A model generated the notes under the pieces. That model was given only the letters and a program-made list of their open reading frames with translations. It searched no databases and was not told the DNA's origin. Below, piece after piece: positions 11,163 through 22,363 of a DNA stretch of 64,000 nt (within the stretch, counting starts at the first letter, position 1; the number at the start of each line of letters is the position of its first letter). The stretch comes from Paraspadella gotoi (lineage: Eukaryota; Chaetognatha): assembly GCA_051294375.1 (NCBI GenBank), contig CM119267.1, positions 7,668,683 through 7,732,682 on the forward strand, given 5' to 3'. The translations under genes were made by a program, and so were the position numbers.

Positions 11163-11575
11163 TTCTATGTCTAGTAGCAGAGAGCTTTGACCTATATAAA
11201 ATTCAAAATATTCCCAAAGATTTAGTTAATACGTCGAAATTAGGGTAAAAAGAGACATTCGCAAGAAAAATCTTTTTTTTTCATATTTAGACATTAGTTT
11301 AGTTTTGGCTTTTTTAATGTCATAGTTGAATTTTTTTAAATCTTTCAGAAGCGTAAAAAGCTACTAACTACTGACTTTTTAAAAATTTTATCACAATCAA
11401 AATACTTTGTAAATACACCGGCACTCATAATATAATCCTATTTAAACAATCATTAACTAGTTGAATTAAAAAATTCATGATTTCTTCAATCAATAAATTG
11501 TCAACAAAAAAATTTCACCAACAAAAATAAAAAAACTTAATGATACGAGTTTTGGTTGGCCCTAAACAAATAAAC
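11163..11575. other. Intergenic, sorbitol dehydrogenase 3' side to SEPHS 5' side
   Basis: AT-rich with oligo-A/T tracts; no open frame or RNA gene is seen. It should contain the SEPHS leader and the sorbitol dehydrogenase 3' UTR. Confidence 0.5.
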
Positions 11576-13920
11576 TTAGTTGACCGAGTCGGAACTGCAA
11601 TCGATCATAACTTTGACGGCGCCACCTTTTCCAGTTCTCGCCGTTTCAAACGCCTGCAACGTCTCTTCAAGAACAAAGCGATGGGTCACCAAAGGCTTTA
11701 CGTTAACTTTCCCTGAAACAAATATTTTTAATTCCTTGTGAAAATTTTAACCTAATCATTCAATAATCAAAAAAATAATAAGTGTGTAGTGGTAGTATTT
11801 CATACCCCACTACTCGTCCGAGAATCAGCAGCACCTATGGCGCCAGAGGTAGCACGAGCTCCTCCCAACCCAAAGGACTCGGGTTCGCGCCCTGCTGATT
11901 CACACAAGTAAAAGCGGGATGGGGCGTCTAACCCACCTGTACCTGTAGTGTCGGACTACAGCCCGATCCAAAGTTTGGGACCTTGTGTGCAACGGACAGT
12001 AAACTGCTCAGTGAGCATCGTGCTCACGGCATCGTCTTCCACATTGGATCACGTCGGGCTTACCAATGTGAAAGACGATGCCGTGAGCAGTTTACCGTCT
12101 GTTGCACACAAGGTCCCGAGCTTTAGATCGGGCTGTAGTCCGACACTACAGGTGGGTTAGACGCCCCGTCCCGGTTTTACTTGTGTGAATCAGCAGGGCG
12201 CGAACCCGAGTCCTTTGGGTTGGGAGGAGCTCATGCTACCTCCGGCGCCATAGGTGCTGCTGATTTTCGGACGAATAGTGGGGTATGAAATACTACCACT
12301 ACAAGTAATTCATAATTCCACATTATCCAATTAATAAGTTCCTTTACCAGATGCAACAAGCTGAAGAGCGTCGCCGTAACAGTTGGCGTATCTGAAAATC
12401 CCCCTGATGTCTACCTCGCGCCATTGAGAATTTAAAACAGGAAATGACATGTTCGGAGACCCCATACCAACCAGCACAACGGTGCCTGCATATTAAAAAA
12501 TTCTTCAGTAAACAAACGGTTAAAAAAATCAGAATCAAACGCCATCAAAGACGTCGCGAATCGAGCAAACCTGCGCTTTGAGTCGCGAAAACGGCTGTTC
12601 GAAGACTAGATTCCACTCCACTACATTCGATGGCTTTGGAAAATTTTGATCCCAGCAATGATTCCGCCTGTTTTTTTAAAAAAGCAGTCGACAAGATTCG
12701 TTTCTGTTTAATACTTAATATGGTTAAAAACCTCTTTCGCTGTTTCCTCCGGAGTTGACGTCACGAGCAAAATCATGTCAGCGCCAAGAGACTTCGCGAA
12801 TTCCAGCCGGGATGCAGATATATCTATGGCAACAAAAAAAATTGATACAGATTAGGTAATTTAGATTTATCCCTTTATTTAATGCAAGTTTAACTATTGA
12901 ACTACTAAATTTTGAAACAGGAAAGATCTACGATAATTGCACCGAAGTTTAATCCTGCAGCCCACACTTATAAAGCAAAGACATACTGCTAAACCACTGA
13001 GAAGAGATAGAGCGAAAAGAAAAGAGGCAAGACGGTAATTAGATACGACTCGTACGTATATACTAATTAAAAAAAAATGCTCATACCGGTAATGCAGACT
13101 TGGACTGCTCCCATCGCCTTTGCCACTAGCATGTTCACTAAGCCTAAACGTTACGTAAAAAAAATTTGTCAACGGATTTTACCTAACAGCTTTGTATTAA
13201 ATTTTAATACCAATCGGTCCCGCGCCACAAATAAAAACTGTATCGCCAACGGTGATGGCAGCGCGCTTGCAAGCGTGAACGGCGACGCTGAGGGGCTCTA
13301 GCAAAGCCCCTTCTTCTAAGGAGACATGGTCAGGCAGTTTAAAGCAGAAGTCGGCGGGGTGGACAAAAAACCGCGCCAAGGTGCCGTGTACAGGAGGCGT
13401 GGCGCAAAATTCGACCTTGGGACAAAGATTGTATCGACCGCGTTTGCACAAGTCGCACAAGCGGCACGGTACACCTGGCTCGATTGCCACACGATCACCT
13501 GCAAGATAAAACATAACTAGTTAAATAGTAAACGTTCATTTGTCAATCGTCAATGATAATTAAAAGTAGTTTAATAATTACCAACTTTCAATTGGTCGAC
13601 CCCTTCTCCAACTTCAGCAACAACGCCTGATGATTCGTGACCCAAAACCATTGGCTCTTTAACAACATAATCACCAATGCAGCCAGCAACCAGGAAATGA
13701 ACATCAGAGCCGCAGATGCCCACCTTTTAGGAATGAAAATTATTTTGAAAAAAAAAAATTTGTAAGCTTCGAATCTCCTAACTTCAATTCAAAAGTTTTC
13801 ACCAGTTTTTACCTTTTGCATTGCCAAAAGAACTTCATTTTTTCCAGGTTTTGGTTTCGGTCTTTGGAGCAGTTGCAGGTCGTTCTTTGCCAAAAGTACT
13901 GCAGATAAATTGTCATCCAT
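11576..13920 (-). CDS. SORD: Sorbitol dehydrogenase (zinc-dependent medium-chain dehydrogenase)
   Basis: Eight exons with agreeing phases: 13920-13813, 13723-13582, 13498-13211, 13143-13087, 12823-12732, 12667-12571, 12485-12348 and 11712-11576; 352 residues (human 357). It oxidises sorbitol to fructose with NAD+ in the polyol pathway, in the cytosol. Catalytic zinc ligands are visible: Cys40 in GICGSD, His65 and Glu66 in LGHES. The NAD-binding Rossmann turn is GAGPIG, split by intron 3. [15 protein letters not shown] and VKPLVTHRF are SORD-specific. Unlike human SORD, it keeps a cysteine cluster ([16 protein letters not shown]) matching the structural zinc site of other family members, so it probably binds two zincs per subunit. 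Intron 7 contains a 516-bp foldback SINE. A TTTTTTCAG acceptor-like site lies about 38 bases before the ATG. Confidence 0.95.
11787..12302. mobile_element. Foldback (inverted dimer) of a tRNA-like SINE in SORD intron 7
   Basis: The two halves are near-perfect reverse complements from GTAGTGGTAGTATTTCATAC at 11787 to its complement ending at 12302, meeting near 12045-12060. Each half carries a tRNA-like head. In the left half, AATCAGCAG and CTGCTGATT can pair as an acceptor-like stem, TGGCGCCAGAGG (11838-11849) resembles an RNA polymerase III A box, and GGTTCGCGCCC (11882-11892) resembles a B box. The body contains GGGATGGGGCGTCTAACCCA. The heads point outward. Degenerate relatives occur near 20.3 kb and 27.3 kb. 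Confidence 0.75.
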
Positions 13921-14288
13921 TTTTTTACAAAGTGAACTACAGACTAGTGACTACTGCTGAAAAAATAAAAATGTAACAAAGATAAGTACGTATCGAGTAA
14001 TGAAGCCGACACAAAACCTCTTCCAAGAAGTTTTTTTCGCGGCAAACAAGTGTAGAACTAGTTATCGTACTATAGCACAGAAAACCGTTAACAATATAAT
14101 TTCGAATCTAAAAGAAGTATAGTAAATAATTAGAAATTTAATGTCACACCTTGATTAAAAAATAAATTTAACAACCAACAATGCTTCCAATGAAATTTTC
14201 ATAATTACGTAGGTCCTTTGGTTTTTTTCACCCACCCAGTTTCCACCATCCATGAATGACAATTCTATATCTCACATTCTGATTAAAG
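13921..14288. other. Intergenic, SFXN5 3' side to SORD 5' side
   Basis: AT-rich, no gene seen. The minus strand has a polypyrimidine tract ending in TTTTTTCAG just upstream of the SORD start codon, compatible with a leader intron or a trans-splice acceptor. Confidence 0.5.
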
Positions 14289-15293
14289 TCAGAGGCCTTT
14301 GTTGAAAACAACAACGTCGTCGTCTGGTCGAAGTCGTTTTAGATCAGCCTTTAAATCATGCTCCAGCCTTTCCTTGTCCAACTCGGCGAACTGAGGGAAA
14401 ATCGCGATGGCCGTCGGAAGTCCCAATCCGAAAGCGAGGATCGTCACCACACCAAGCGCAGGCAAATGGAGTCGGGGCCGCCGGGCAAAGGCGGGCACTC
14501 GTTCTAGCCCCATCATCACCAACGGTGGCAAGACAAAGCAGGGTACAGGGAGCAGCGCTCGAGAGATAGCCGTCTCTTGCAGGGCTTTTTTGGCCGCCAC
14601 CCGCGATTTTCCCAGGGTCAAACCGTCGCGGGTCCTGACTAGAATACCCTCTTTCAACTCGGAAAAGCGCATCAGAATGCAGTTAGAAACGGAGGCGGCG
14701 GCGACGGCGGGGAAAGGGACGAAACGCTGGACGATAAGACGCGTTGCTGGGGAAAAGGAAGACGACCTTTTTAACAAAACTGACAGGCCGACGGCGATAC
14801 CGCAAGCCGACGATATAGCGCTCGCGTACCCGACAACAAAACGCGAAGTTGGAGTCGGTTGTGACGCGTTACGATTACAATAGTTAACGCAGGCATTGTG
14901 GCTCTGATTTAGCCACTGCCAGAAGACCATACGGGTCAGAGACTGAGTCGGAATGAGCAGTCCGAAGACGATGGGGCTTCCAAATGGGACGAAACCAGAC
15001 ATTCGAAATGGCATAGGGATTTTCTCGCCAGTGTCCGGGTGAATGATCGCTTGTTTGATCTTTTGCGCACTCCATAACTCGTCGTCAGTTACTCCCTCTG
15101 GTTTGGCGCCGTGAAATTGAAACTCGTCCAACAATGCTATAGCCGAGTCAAGATCCTTCCGAGTCGCGAAGAGAGTCCGAGGATCAACAACGTCGAAAAA
15201 GTGAAGAAGGCGTCCGCGAAACGTACTTTGGTCATATTTTGAAGAACCAAGACGAAATGTTGAAGTAGATAATATTGAGGTAGTTCCCGACAT
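14289..15293 (-). CDS. SFXN5: Sideroflexin-5-like mitochondrial carrier
   Basis: A single 334-residue frame, full length for sideroflexins. These multi-pass inner-membrane proteins transport amino acids (SFXN1 imports serine; SFXN5 has been linked to citrate). The sequence has the hallmark HPDTGEKIPMPFRMSGFVPF, then VFWQWLNQSHNACVNYCNRN, RLIVQRFVPFPAVAAASVSN and the C-terminal VVVFNKGL. The N-terminal FRGRLLHFFDVVDPRTLFAT matches the SFXN5 form ([20 protein letters not shown]) better than SFXN1-3. Several hydrophobic stretches follow residue 105. No intron is needed. It is 368 bp upstream of SORD on the same strand. Confidence 0.95.
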   Translation of the reverse strand: MSGTTSILSTSTFRLGSSKYDQSTFRGRLLHFFDVVDPRTLFATRKDLDSAIALLDEFQFHGAKPEGVTDDELWSAQKIKQAIIHPDTGEKIPMPFRMSGFVPFGSPIVFGLLIPTQSLTRMVFWQWLNQSHNACVNYCNRNASQPTPTSRFVVGYASAISSACGIAVGLSVLLKRSSSFSPATRLIVQRFVPFPAVAAASVSNCILMRFSELKEGILVRTRDGLTLGKSRVAAKKALQETAISRALLPVPCFVLPPLVMMGLERVPAFARRPRLHLPALGVVTILAFGLGLPTAIAIFPQFAELDKERLEHDLKADLKRLRPDDDVVVFNKGL

Positions 15294-15692
15294 GGAGACG
15301 ATAGTTGTAAATTGTTGGGGAAATGATTTTTAACACGCTGATATAAAAAAAAAAATTTTTGGAGATCATTGGAAGACTTGGAAGATGATTACCTAGTTGC
15401 ATAGACGAGGCACCGAAAGATGGGTTTGTCAGCTATTGCATTAAACTTGGACCATAGCAAGTTATGGTTAATTACGGATCGCACGTGAATCTCACACTAA
15501 AAGGGTTATCGTCCGTTTCCTGGTCTGTTTAATAAGCACCTTACAATCCTCAAACACTTAGTCATTCAGGCGAGGGAATTATTTATCCACGTCAAGGATA
15601 TAAGGCCTTACGCTGTGGCGATGACAGCCGAGTTAAACAGATATTAATCTTTAAAGCATATAAATTTTTCATAATACAGAACTGTTTAAATG
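15294..15692. other. Intergenic, NUDT17 3' side to SFXN5 5' side
   Basis: No open frame or repeat stands out. It should carry the SFXN5 promoter or leader and the NUDT17 3' UTR. Confidence 0.5.
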
Positions 15693-16730
15693 TCATAATT
15701 TATCGTTCCTCTGTTTCGAACGAAGCCAAAACCCCAGTGCACATTTCGTGCCACTGCTAACACGTTCCACCTCAATTCCCTCTTTGTCGGGAGCGACGTT
15801 AAGAAAAACTGACGTCGCAATTTCCCTCTTCCTTTGAATCGGCGGCGAATCGGGACTCATTTCTATGATTTCAATTTTTTCGGCCTCACGAGCATCCTCG
15901 AAAAAGTAGGATTTCCCGCGAAATATTTCTACGCCCTCCGAGGTGTCGACGATGGACGCGGCCAGGCGTTGGTCCACCCAAGCGGCGGCGTCTACTTCTT
16001 CTTTGTCCAGTCGCATGGTCGACTCTGCTTCATCAGGCGTCTTATCTAACCGGAGGTGAAGATAAACGACAATGTGGTGGCGACGAGGCTGTCCTCGGCT
16101 CAGCGTGGGCGGGTACGTGCTCTCCCAAAGGCCGAGACAGGAGACAGAAAGTAAAGAAGTCTTCGACAGGGCCAGCCCTGTCTCTTCGTACAGTTCACGC
16201 ATTCCAGCGTCGAGGGCGGACTCCCCCGTTTCCACGTGACCCCCGGGCGGGACCCAAACACTCGGAAAGGTGCGCATATGTTTGGCTCTCCGCGTCAGGA
16301 GTACTTTTCCCGCAGACTCTACTAAGACGGCGACGCCGGGGGCCACTCCTCGTTCGATTACGTCGGCGGGTAAATTCTCTCGCTGTTCTTCGCTCAGGTT
16401 CGTGATTGGGCAAAAGGAAGGCCGGACGAGAAGGCATGGGGCCGAGCCGAAATCATTTCGGTCCAGAGTGGGCGCCGAGAAATCATTTATGTTCGCCGGG
16501 ACGATTATCATCCGTCGACCGGCGAGGCGCCAACGGACCAATGCGGAATTTTTGTCGGAGGCGTCAGCTCCACGGAGGCGATCCACGACGGAACTGTGGA
16601 AAGGCGCTGGGAAATGGCAGGCGTCGTCGTCGGTGTCCGAAAGGTGAACCAAAACACGTTCGTAGTCGTTTTTTTGCGTCATTCTGTGAATGGAGATCCA
16701 GCGGGTGCAGAACTGACGAAGCACGAGCAT
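15693..16730 (-). CDS. NUDT17: Nudix hydrolase, NUDT17-like
   Basis: A single frame of 345 residues. The Nudix box (GX5EX7REUXEEXGU) is complete at residues 164-186, from GGHVETGE to RELYEETGL. Flanking signatures match NUDT17 specifically: VLLTRRAKHMRTFPSVWVPP before the box, LGLWESTYPPTLSRGQPRRH followed by HIVVYL after it, and the C-terminal VSSGTKCALGFWL. NUDT17 is thought to act on nucleoside-diphosphate-linked substrates; its true substrate is uncertain. A second Met at residue 17 (MTQKNDYERV, codon starting 16682) could be the real start, since the preceding residues are poorly constrained. It is the first gene of the minus-strand array. Confidence 0.92.
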   Translation of the reverse strand: MLVLRQFCTRWISIHRMTQKNDYERVLVHLSDTDDDACHFPAPFHSSVVDRLRGADASDKNSALVRWRLAGRRMIIVPANINDFSAPTLDRNDFGSAPCLLVRPSFCPITNLSEEQRENLPADVIERGVAPGVAVLVESAGKVLLTRRAKHMRTFPSVWVPPGGHVETGESALDAGMRELYEETGLALSKTSLLSVSCLGLWESTYPPTLSRGQPRRHHIVVYLHLRLDKTPDEAESTMRLDKEEVDAAAWVDQRLAASIVDTSEGVEIFRGKSYFFEDAREAEKIEIIEMSPDSPPIQRKREIATSVFLNVAPDKEGIEVERVSSGTKCALGFWLRSKQRNDKL

Positions 16731-19700
16731 TTAAGAATAGTAACGACAAAAATGTAAAAGGTGAAGACTGTCGGATGAACAATTTAGACAATTTCTGCAC
16801 AGAATATTTTTTTTCTGTTTTCAAACGTATATATCTAGTTTATGCAATTGCAAGCAATTACTGCAAAGAATAATATAACCCTTAATAAAAAAACAACAAA
16901 CTCTTAATAAGGCTCTTAGTCTTGAGTGCGACACCTGTTCCTCCATTCGAATGACGATTGTTCTTCCTGTTGTCCTGATGAGGAATCATCAGGGAGAAAA
17001 ATAAAAAAAAGAGAAATTAGGGAAAATCTAAATATTCCAAATCAGTCCGAATTTTAGAGATCTTAACAAATTCGAAGAGCAAAATTAAAATTGGTACATA
17101 ACATAGAATAACTAGACTAATAGACAACGAAAACGACGGAGAAAGTCATAGAAAAACTCAGAAATAAATTCTTCATTCCATTGTTCATTTGTTCATTTTT
17201 AATCCACTGAGTTTTTGTCGGTTTTTTCTTCGTCGGAAGAGTTAATGGATTCCTTTATTTTATAAAATTAGACAAAAGATCTTTATCCGATGAATATTCA
17301 TGGCGTTATTTAGTATAAATTTTAAAACATTTGCTTTATGTAATTTAGTTTCAATATATTTTTTTCATAAATGAACGAGAAAAATTAAAGTTTATTTGTT
17401 GAGTTGATGATACGCCGAGGGTTTTAAAAATAATTCAACAAATTTTGTTATAAAATTTTATTTCGTATTTCGTACTTAATTCTTTAGTATACTAATATCG
17501 CGGCAAAACTCGCTAAAACTTGATAATACTACGTGAAAAAGTATCGTTTTTTATCCTATACAGTATACTTTTGCTTCTCCCTCATTTCTTTCTCTCTCCT
17601 TTTTTTCATGAGTAGAGGCTTTCTTCATGATTTCGTCATGAGTCTCATGATTTCCACGCTTTCCTCCAAGTCGCCTTCCCTTTTCCTTTCTTTAAATCCA
17701 TTTCCTTCTCTTTTTCCTTGGAGCAAAAAGCCTTTTTCTCTACCATCTACCACAGAGGTAACGAATCTTTCATTGACGTCATTTCGTCTATTCCCTCCTG
17801 TACAGTTGTACCCGCTTGTGTTAAGTATATCCAAAGAGAACACACTGATGACGGAATCCACGAATAATCCGAAATTTTTTTTTTTATAATCGCTATAGAT
17901 TTATTCATTATAGTTTAAGTAAAATTCTCAAATGTTGTTAATAGAGGAGCTTCAGTATCTTATAGATAATAACGTAAGAAATTCTGCTGTACATTTAGAA
18001 GATTTATGATGAAAAAAGCGCCGCTTGGGGCAACATAAAAAAAATTCAAGTTAAAAACATAGTCTATTTCATTGCGTCATGATTCGTGTGCTCCACGCAA
18101 AAATTTGTTCCGAAATATTTTTTATTTTCCACTGACATTCCGACTTTTGAAAATTGCAATCTGCCCAAACCCGCTAATGCTTAAAAACGGAAAACAGAAA
18201 TTAAAAAACGGAAAACGTTTCAATGAGATGGAAATTTTTGGCTCTTACATTTTCTTTCCGATTTAAAAATGATAGGTTAATGTATTATAAACTTCAAAAT
18301 TTTTTTAAGATGGAGCTATGGTATGCGTTGTTGCATTAAAACCATTTTTTCGTTAATCTCAAATCTTAAACACAACGAAACGAAAAGATACTATCGAACG
18401 ATGTGGTTTTCAAAAAGAAGAATAAAAAAATATATATTATTAAATATATATTATTATATTATTAAGATCATTTTATTTTTTATTTTTTGATAAATGCGGT
18501 TAACCTATTAAAATCGTTTAAATCGTTCAAATCCGAGAAAGACAAAGCAATTATAATGCAAAGCCAAAGGGAAACAAACATAAATAACGTTGTGTTGGAA
18601 TCGATACAAACTATAATCAATAAACATTATTTCCCACGGCGATATAAATAGCATCATCAACGGTCAACAGTGTTTCCGTTTTGGTTTTTTTCCGTCTTTT
18701 CCTTTTTCTTTTCGCTCCATTCCTCGCTGCCATTTTGTTTTTTCCCCGACTAGCGGTGCTCGTTGCCCCAAGAAGATCGTAAATTACCCGCCAAATTGGT
18801 CTCTCAATTTCAGAGTCAACTTTTAGTTTTACGCGTTGTGTAAAGCTGACAGCTGAAGTAGACAATATATAATTTATATGTACATGTAGCATTTTATCAC
18901 TTAAAGAATAATCAAAGAATTTATGACGTTGACGTAAGTACGCGTCCGAATTTAGTGTGTTGGCTTAGTTTATCTGTAAAGATTTTAAAAAGTTAGAGTA
19001 AAACCTGTAAAAAATTTGGAAAAAACAAATTACTTCAAGATTTTGTCGATGGGTAAAATTATTAACGATAAGTATTACACGATGTGTGTCTGAAGATCAA
19101 TTTGTTTATAATAATGATACTTGAAAGCTACCTCTCGAGGTTGTTTCCTTTGTTTAACTTATACAACAATATGGTAAATATACAGTGTATATTATTATTA
19201 CACTATATTGATTTTAAAAATATGTACAGAGTACGGTCACTCCTTCCCATCCTTCTCATTTCATGAAAGTTGAGTCTGTTCTGTTATGAGCATTCGACTA
19301 ACGAAAAAAAAATTGACATTTTACCTTATTACTTAATATTGTCATTATCTCAAAAATTCAAAGTGTAAACGCTTAACCTTGATTTTTCTCGAGTTATTTT
19401 CTATTTTATGTAGAGACACGTCTCTGGTTTAATCGTTTTCTCAGTCGCTTGAATCGTCGAACGTAAACAAACAAATGATCGGAATCGCTCGTAGTCGTCC
19501 AACTGTTATTAACTTTCATCGCCTACAATGAAGTAAACGCCGATTACCTCCTATTAACTAAAGTTCACAATGGGAACTGGTAAGTTTCTATAAAAAAAAA
19601 AAACAATCGTTCAATTTATTTTTATAGTTAAATTTCACTAAAAACTCACACAAATCCTTATCCGATAATTTTTATTCTCTGTCTCGAGTAGAAACGTTTT

Positions 19701-22193
19701 TTATGAACCACTTGGTGGCAAAAAAAAGGCTTTTTTTGGGGGGGTCCAATTTCTTTTGTGGCCTTTTTTCCGCCACATATTCCGATACCATCTTTTTCGG
19801 TCGACAAAGATCAAGACAGTGAAGGGTTGGGTTGATGCGGTGATTATAGGGGGGGGTTGGAAGGTGTGAAGGCAAGGTCAAAAGATCAAAGGCTCGATCT
19901 CTATGGAACCGATATTCCTCATCCGCCAATTCCATCTTCGTCGACGGCTTCTCCGATAATCCATTTGAAATACGGCTCAACGACCCAAACGCCATTTTTT
20001 CTTTAATACGGGGTCATGGAATGAAATTGAGTTTTTTAAATCGAGAATTACTTTGCAGCTATATCCGAAGCTCTTTAAATTGAGCCACTGCCACAGATGC
20101 GCGGTTAACGAAGAAGAATATGCAAATGGAGAATCTCTCGCTCCTTTGAGCAAAAATTCGAATTGCAAAAACTTCTCTCCGTCTAAACTTAGATCGGAAA
20201 CGATAATATAAATGATAAAAGAAAAAAAAAATTACCGCAAGAAATGTCAGTATGAGCCTTCCGATTTAATTTTAAATTTAATGTTATAGTGGACTAAAAT
20301 CCACCAACAGTTCATCATCGGCCATTGGTCCCGGAGGCCAAAGGTCCGCGGTTCTAGCCCGGTGGCCGCCTAGCAGTTAAGAGGGACGGGGCGCGTAACC
20401 CGCCTGTAACATGGTGTTACAGCCTGTTCCGAAGCTCAGGGACTGCTTATATTGAACGGTTCTGTCACTAACATACAACAATCATTACTGTCTCTTCAAT
20501 GTAAACTTTAAGGGATATTTTTTGAAATAAAAACATTTTTCCTTTAGGATAACTCGAGACTTTTGTTTACTTTTGGAGAATGTTACAAGTACTACATCCT
20601 ACAAACGACATTAGCGACGGCTTCCTAATTGTCAAGCGTTCGAGCCCGAGGTAGAGCGGCTCTAGTACGAGATAAGAGTAACGGATCAGTTATGCTACCG
20701 ACGGCAGTAACAAACCGGAGGATTTGAATTTCCGGAATGTACTGCATTGCATTGCAAGAAAACCGGCGGGAAAATCTTAGTTTCCCGGACATTAATTAAC
20801 GATGACTAACTCCGATCACTGTCTACATATATATCATCTTCTCCGGGCACCAAGCAGCGCGTGACGATGCCTCTTAACTCATACTTAGGCTTAGTCTTAG
20901 CTCTGCTTCTCGACAAATGACGACGACCACTGCCAATAATGAGGATTGCCGTGGTTTAAAATCGTTCATAAGAAAAAATAATTCTAACTCACTGAATGAA
21001 ACTATAAATAGATAGTTTCGCTGTCGCTAAGGCAATGCTTATGAAACTTCCGTCAGAAAAAAAATTACAATCATTATTCGCATTGTAAGATGGAAAGAAA
21101 TTATTAGTCGGTTCAAATGGCACTGCAGAATGATGCGCTTGAATCGACATGAAAAATTCCTCAGTTAACACGACGTTGCCAATTCTGATTCCCAAATTGT
21201 GAGCGAGAAGAAGAGATTTATATTTCGCAGTTTAACTCGATTCATCTGCAATTTGATCGTATCGAAATTTCCGACTCCCAGACGATATATCTGAAGGCGG
21301 CGGTGGCCAACTACGCAGTCTCAGACAAAGGACTGGCTGACATGTTTATTACCAACGTTCCTCATTATTTTTCTTCCCGCAAGAGGGAAAGAAAAACTTT
21401 CTCCATCTCTCTCTTTCATTTTTTCTCCGTCTCTCTCTCCCTCTCTCAGGCCAAGCCTGCCCGATTATATTTCCGAAAGAAAGAAAGAAAAAAAAAGAAA
21501 GAAATAAAGCCTTCACGATCGCGCGAATTGTTTGTTTTTATTTCCACTCAAAGATTAATTCCATATCGCGCGTTTTTAAGTTATGACTCTGATCACGTGA
21601 GCTGCACGCACGTGACCAAAGAAACGAGCGATGAAATTTCTCTTGGTTTTCGCGCACTGTTCTATTCTCAGTTTCTCAGTCCCTTTGCTAGTTTTTTCGA
21701 ACGTCTGCACTCCATTCACGACTCCAATCATCTGCTCTTCATTTGATGCTCGGCCCCATTTGCAACGCTACCCATTCCGAGCCCCCCTTGCTCCTCTTTC
21801 AAACATTTGCCTTTCACTACGTACTCCTTCAAAGATCTATAGTGTATTTCTGCTCCTTTCTCTACTCCTTCCATCCTCAACCCCCCCCCCTTGCTACTCC
21901 TTCGAATCTTCGCCTTCCAATCGCTCCTCCTTAAAATCCTCTCCCTATTTCGCCCACTCCCTCGCTAATCCTTCACGCGTCCATGAGCGACGCTTCAGTG
22001 AATCGTTTAATCCCTTTTTTGCCCTTTTTTGCCCTTTTTTTTTCCATTTTCGGTTCGCGTTGTTTCCCAATTTCTTAACCGTCGTCGACTCCATCGACAA
22101 TCTCGGTCGACCTCGGCGCCGTCAACGTCGTCCTCGATTCTGGCGACGTCTTCGACGACCAACGAAGGCGTCTCGGTTCAAAAGACGCCGCGG
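16731..22193. other. Long AT-rich non-coding stretch
   Basis: No gene could be supported. Several short frames exist but lack splice signals or composition expected of exons. A possible first coding exon of an unknown gene is CACAATGGGAACTG followed by GTAAGT near 19565-19583. Around 19880-20210 and 21231-21360 the sequence is open in more than one frame and reads like possible exons, but donors are missing. A SINE fragment lies at 20318-20445. From 21300 the strand becomes pyrimidine-rich. Confidence 0.4.
20318..20445 (+). mobile_element. SINE fragment, same body as the SORD-intron element
   Basis: GGTTCTAGCCC at 20350-20360 resembles a pol III B box, with a weaker A-box-like CGGCCATTGG upstream. 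GGCCAT and GGTGGCC can pair as an acceptor-like stem. Downstream GGGACGGGGCGCGTAACCCG and TTACAGCC parallel the body of the foldback at 11.8-12.3 kb, but the head differs, so the family may have two tRNA-like heads. Confidence 0.55.
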
Positions 22194-22267
22194 ATGTCAA
22201 CGGGGAAAGAGGACCTCTCCTTTGGCAGGAAAAACTCGCCCTATGAAGCCGGCGATTTAAGTAAGAA

Positions 22268-22363
<96 letters not shown>

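Noticed and set aside
19672-20168. Minus-strand frames and overlapping plus-strand frames near 19.7-20.2 kb
   Set aside because: At least two frames on each strand look equally plausible and none has a matched acceptor and donor.
21231-21360. Plus-strand frame reading FNSIHLQFDRIEISDSQTIY as an exon
   Set aside because: The acceptor is acceptable and the sequence protein-like, but no usable donor follows before simple repeats.
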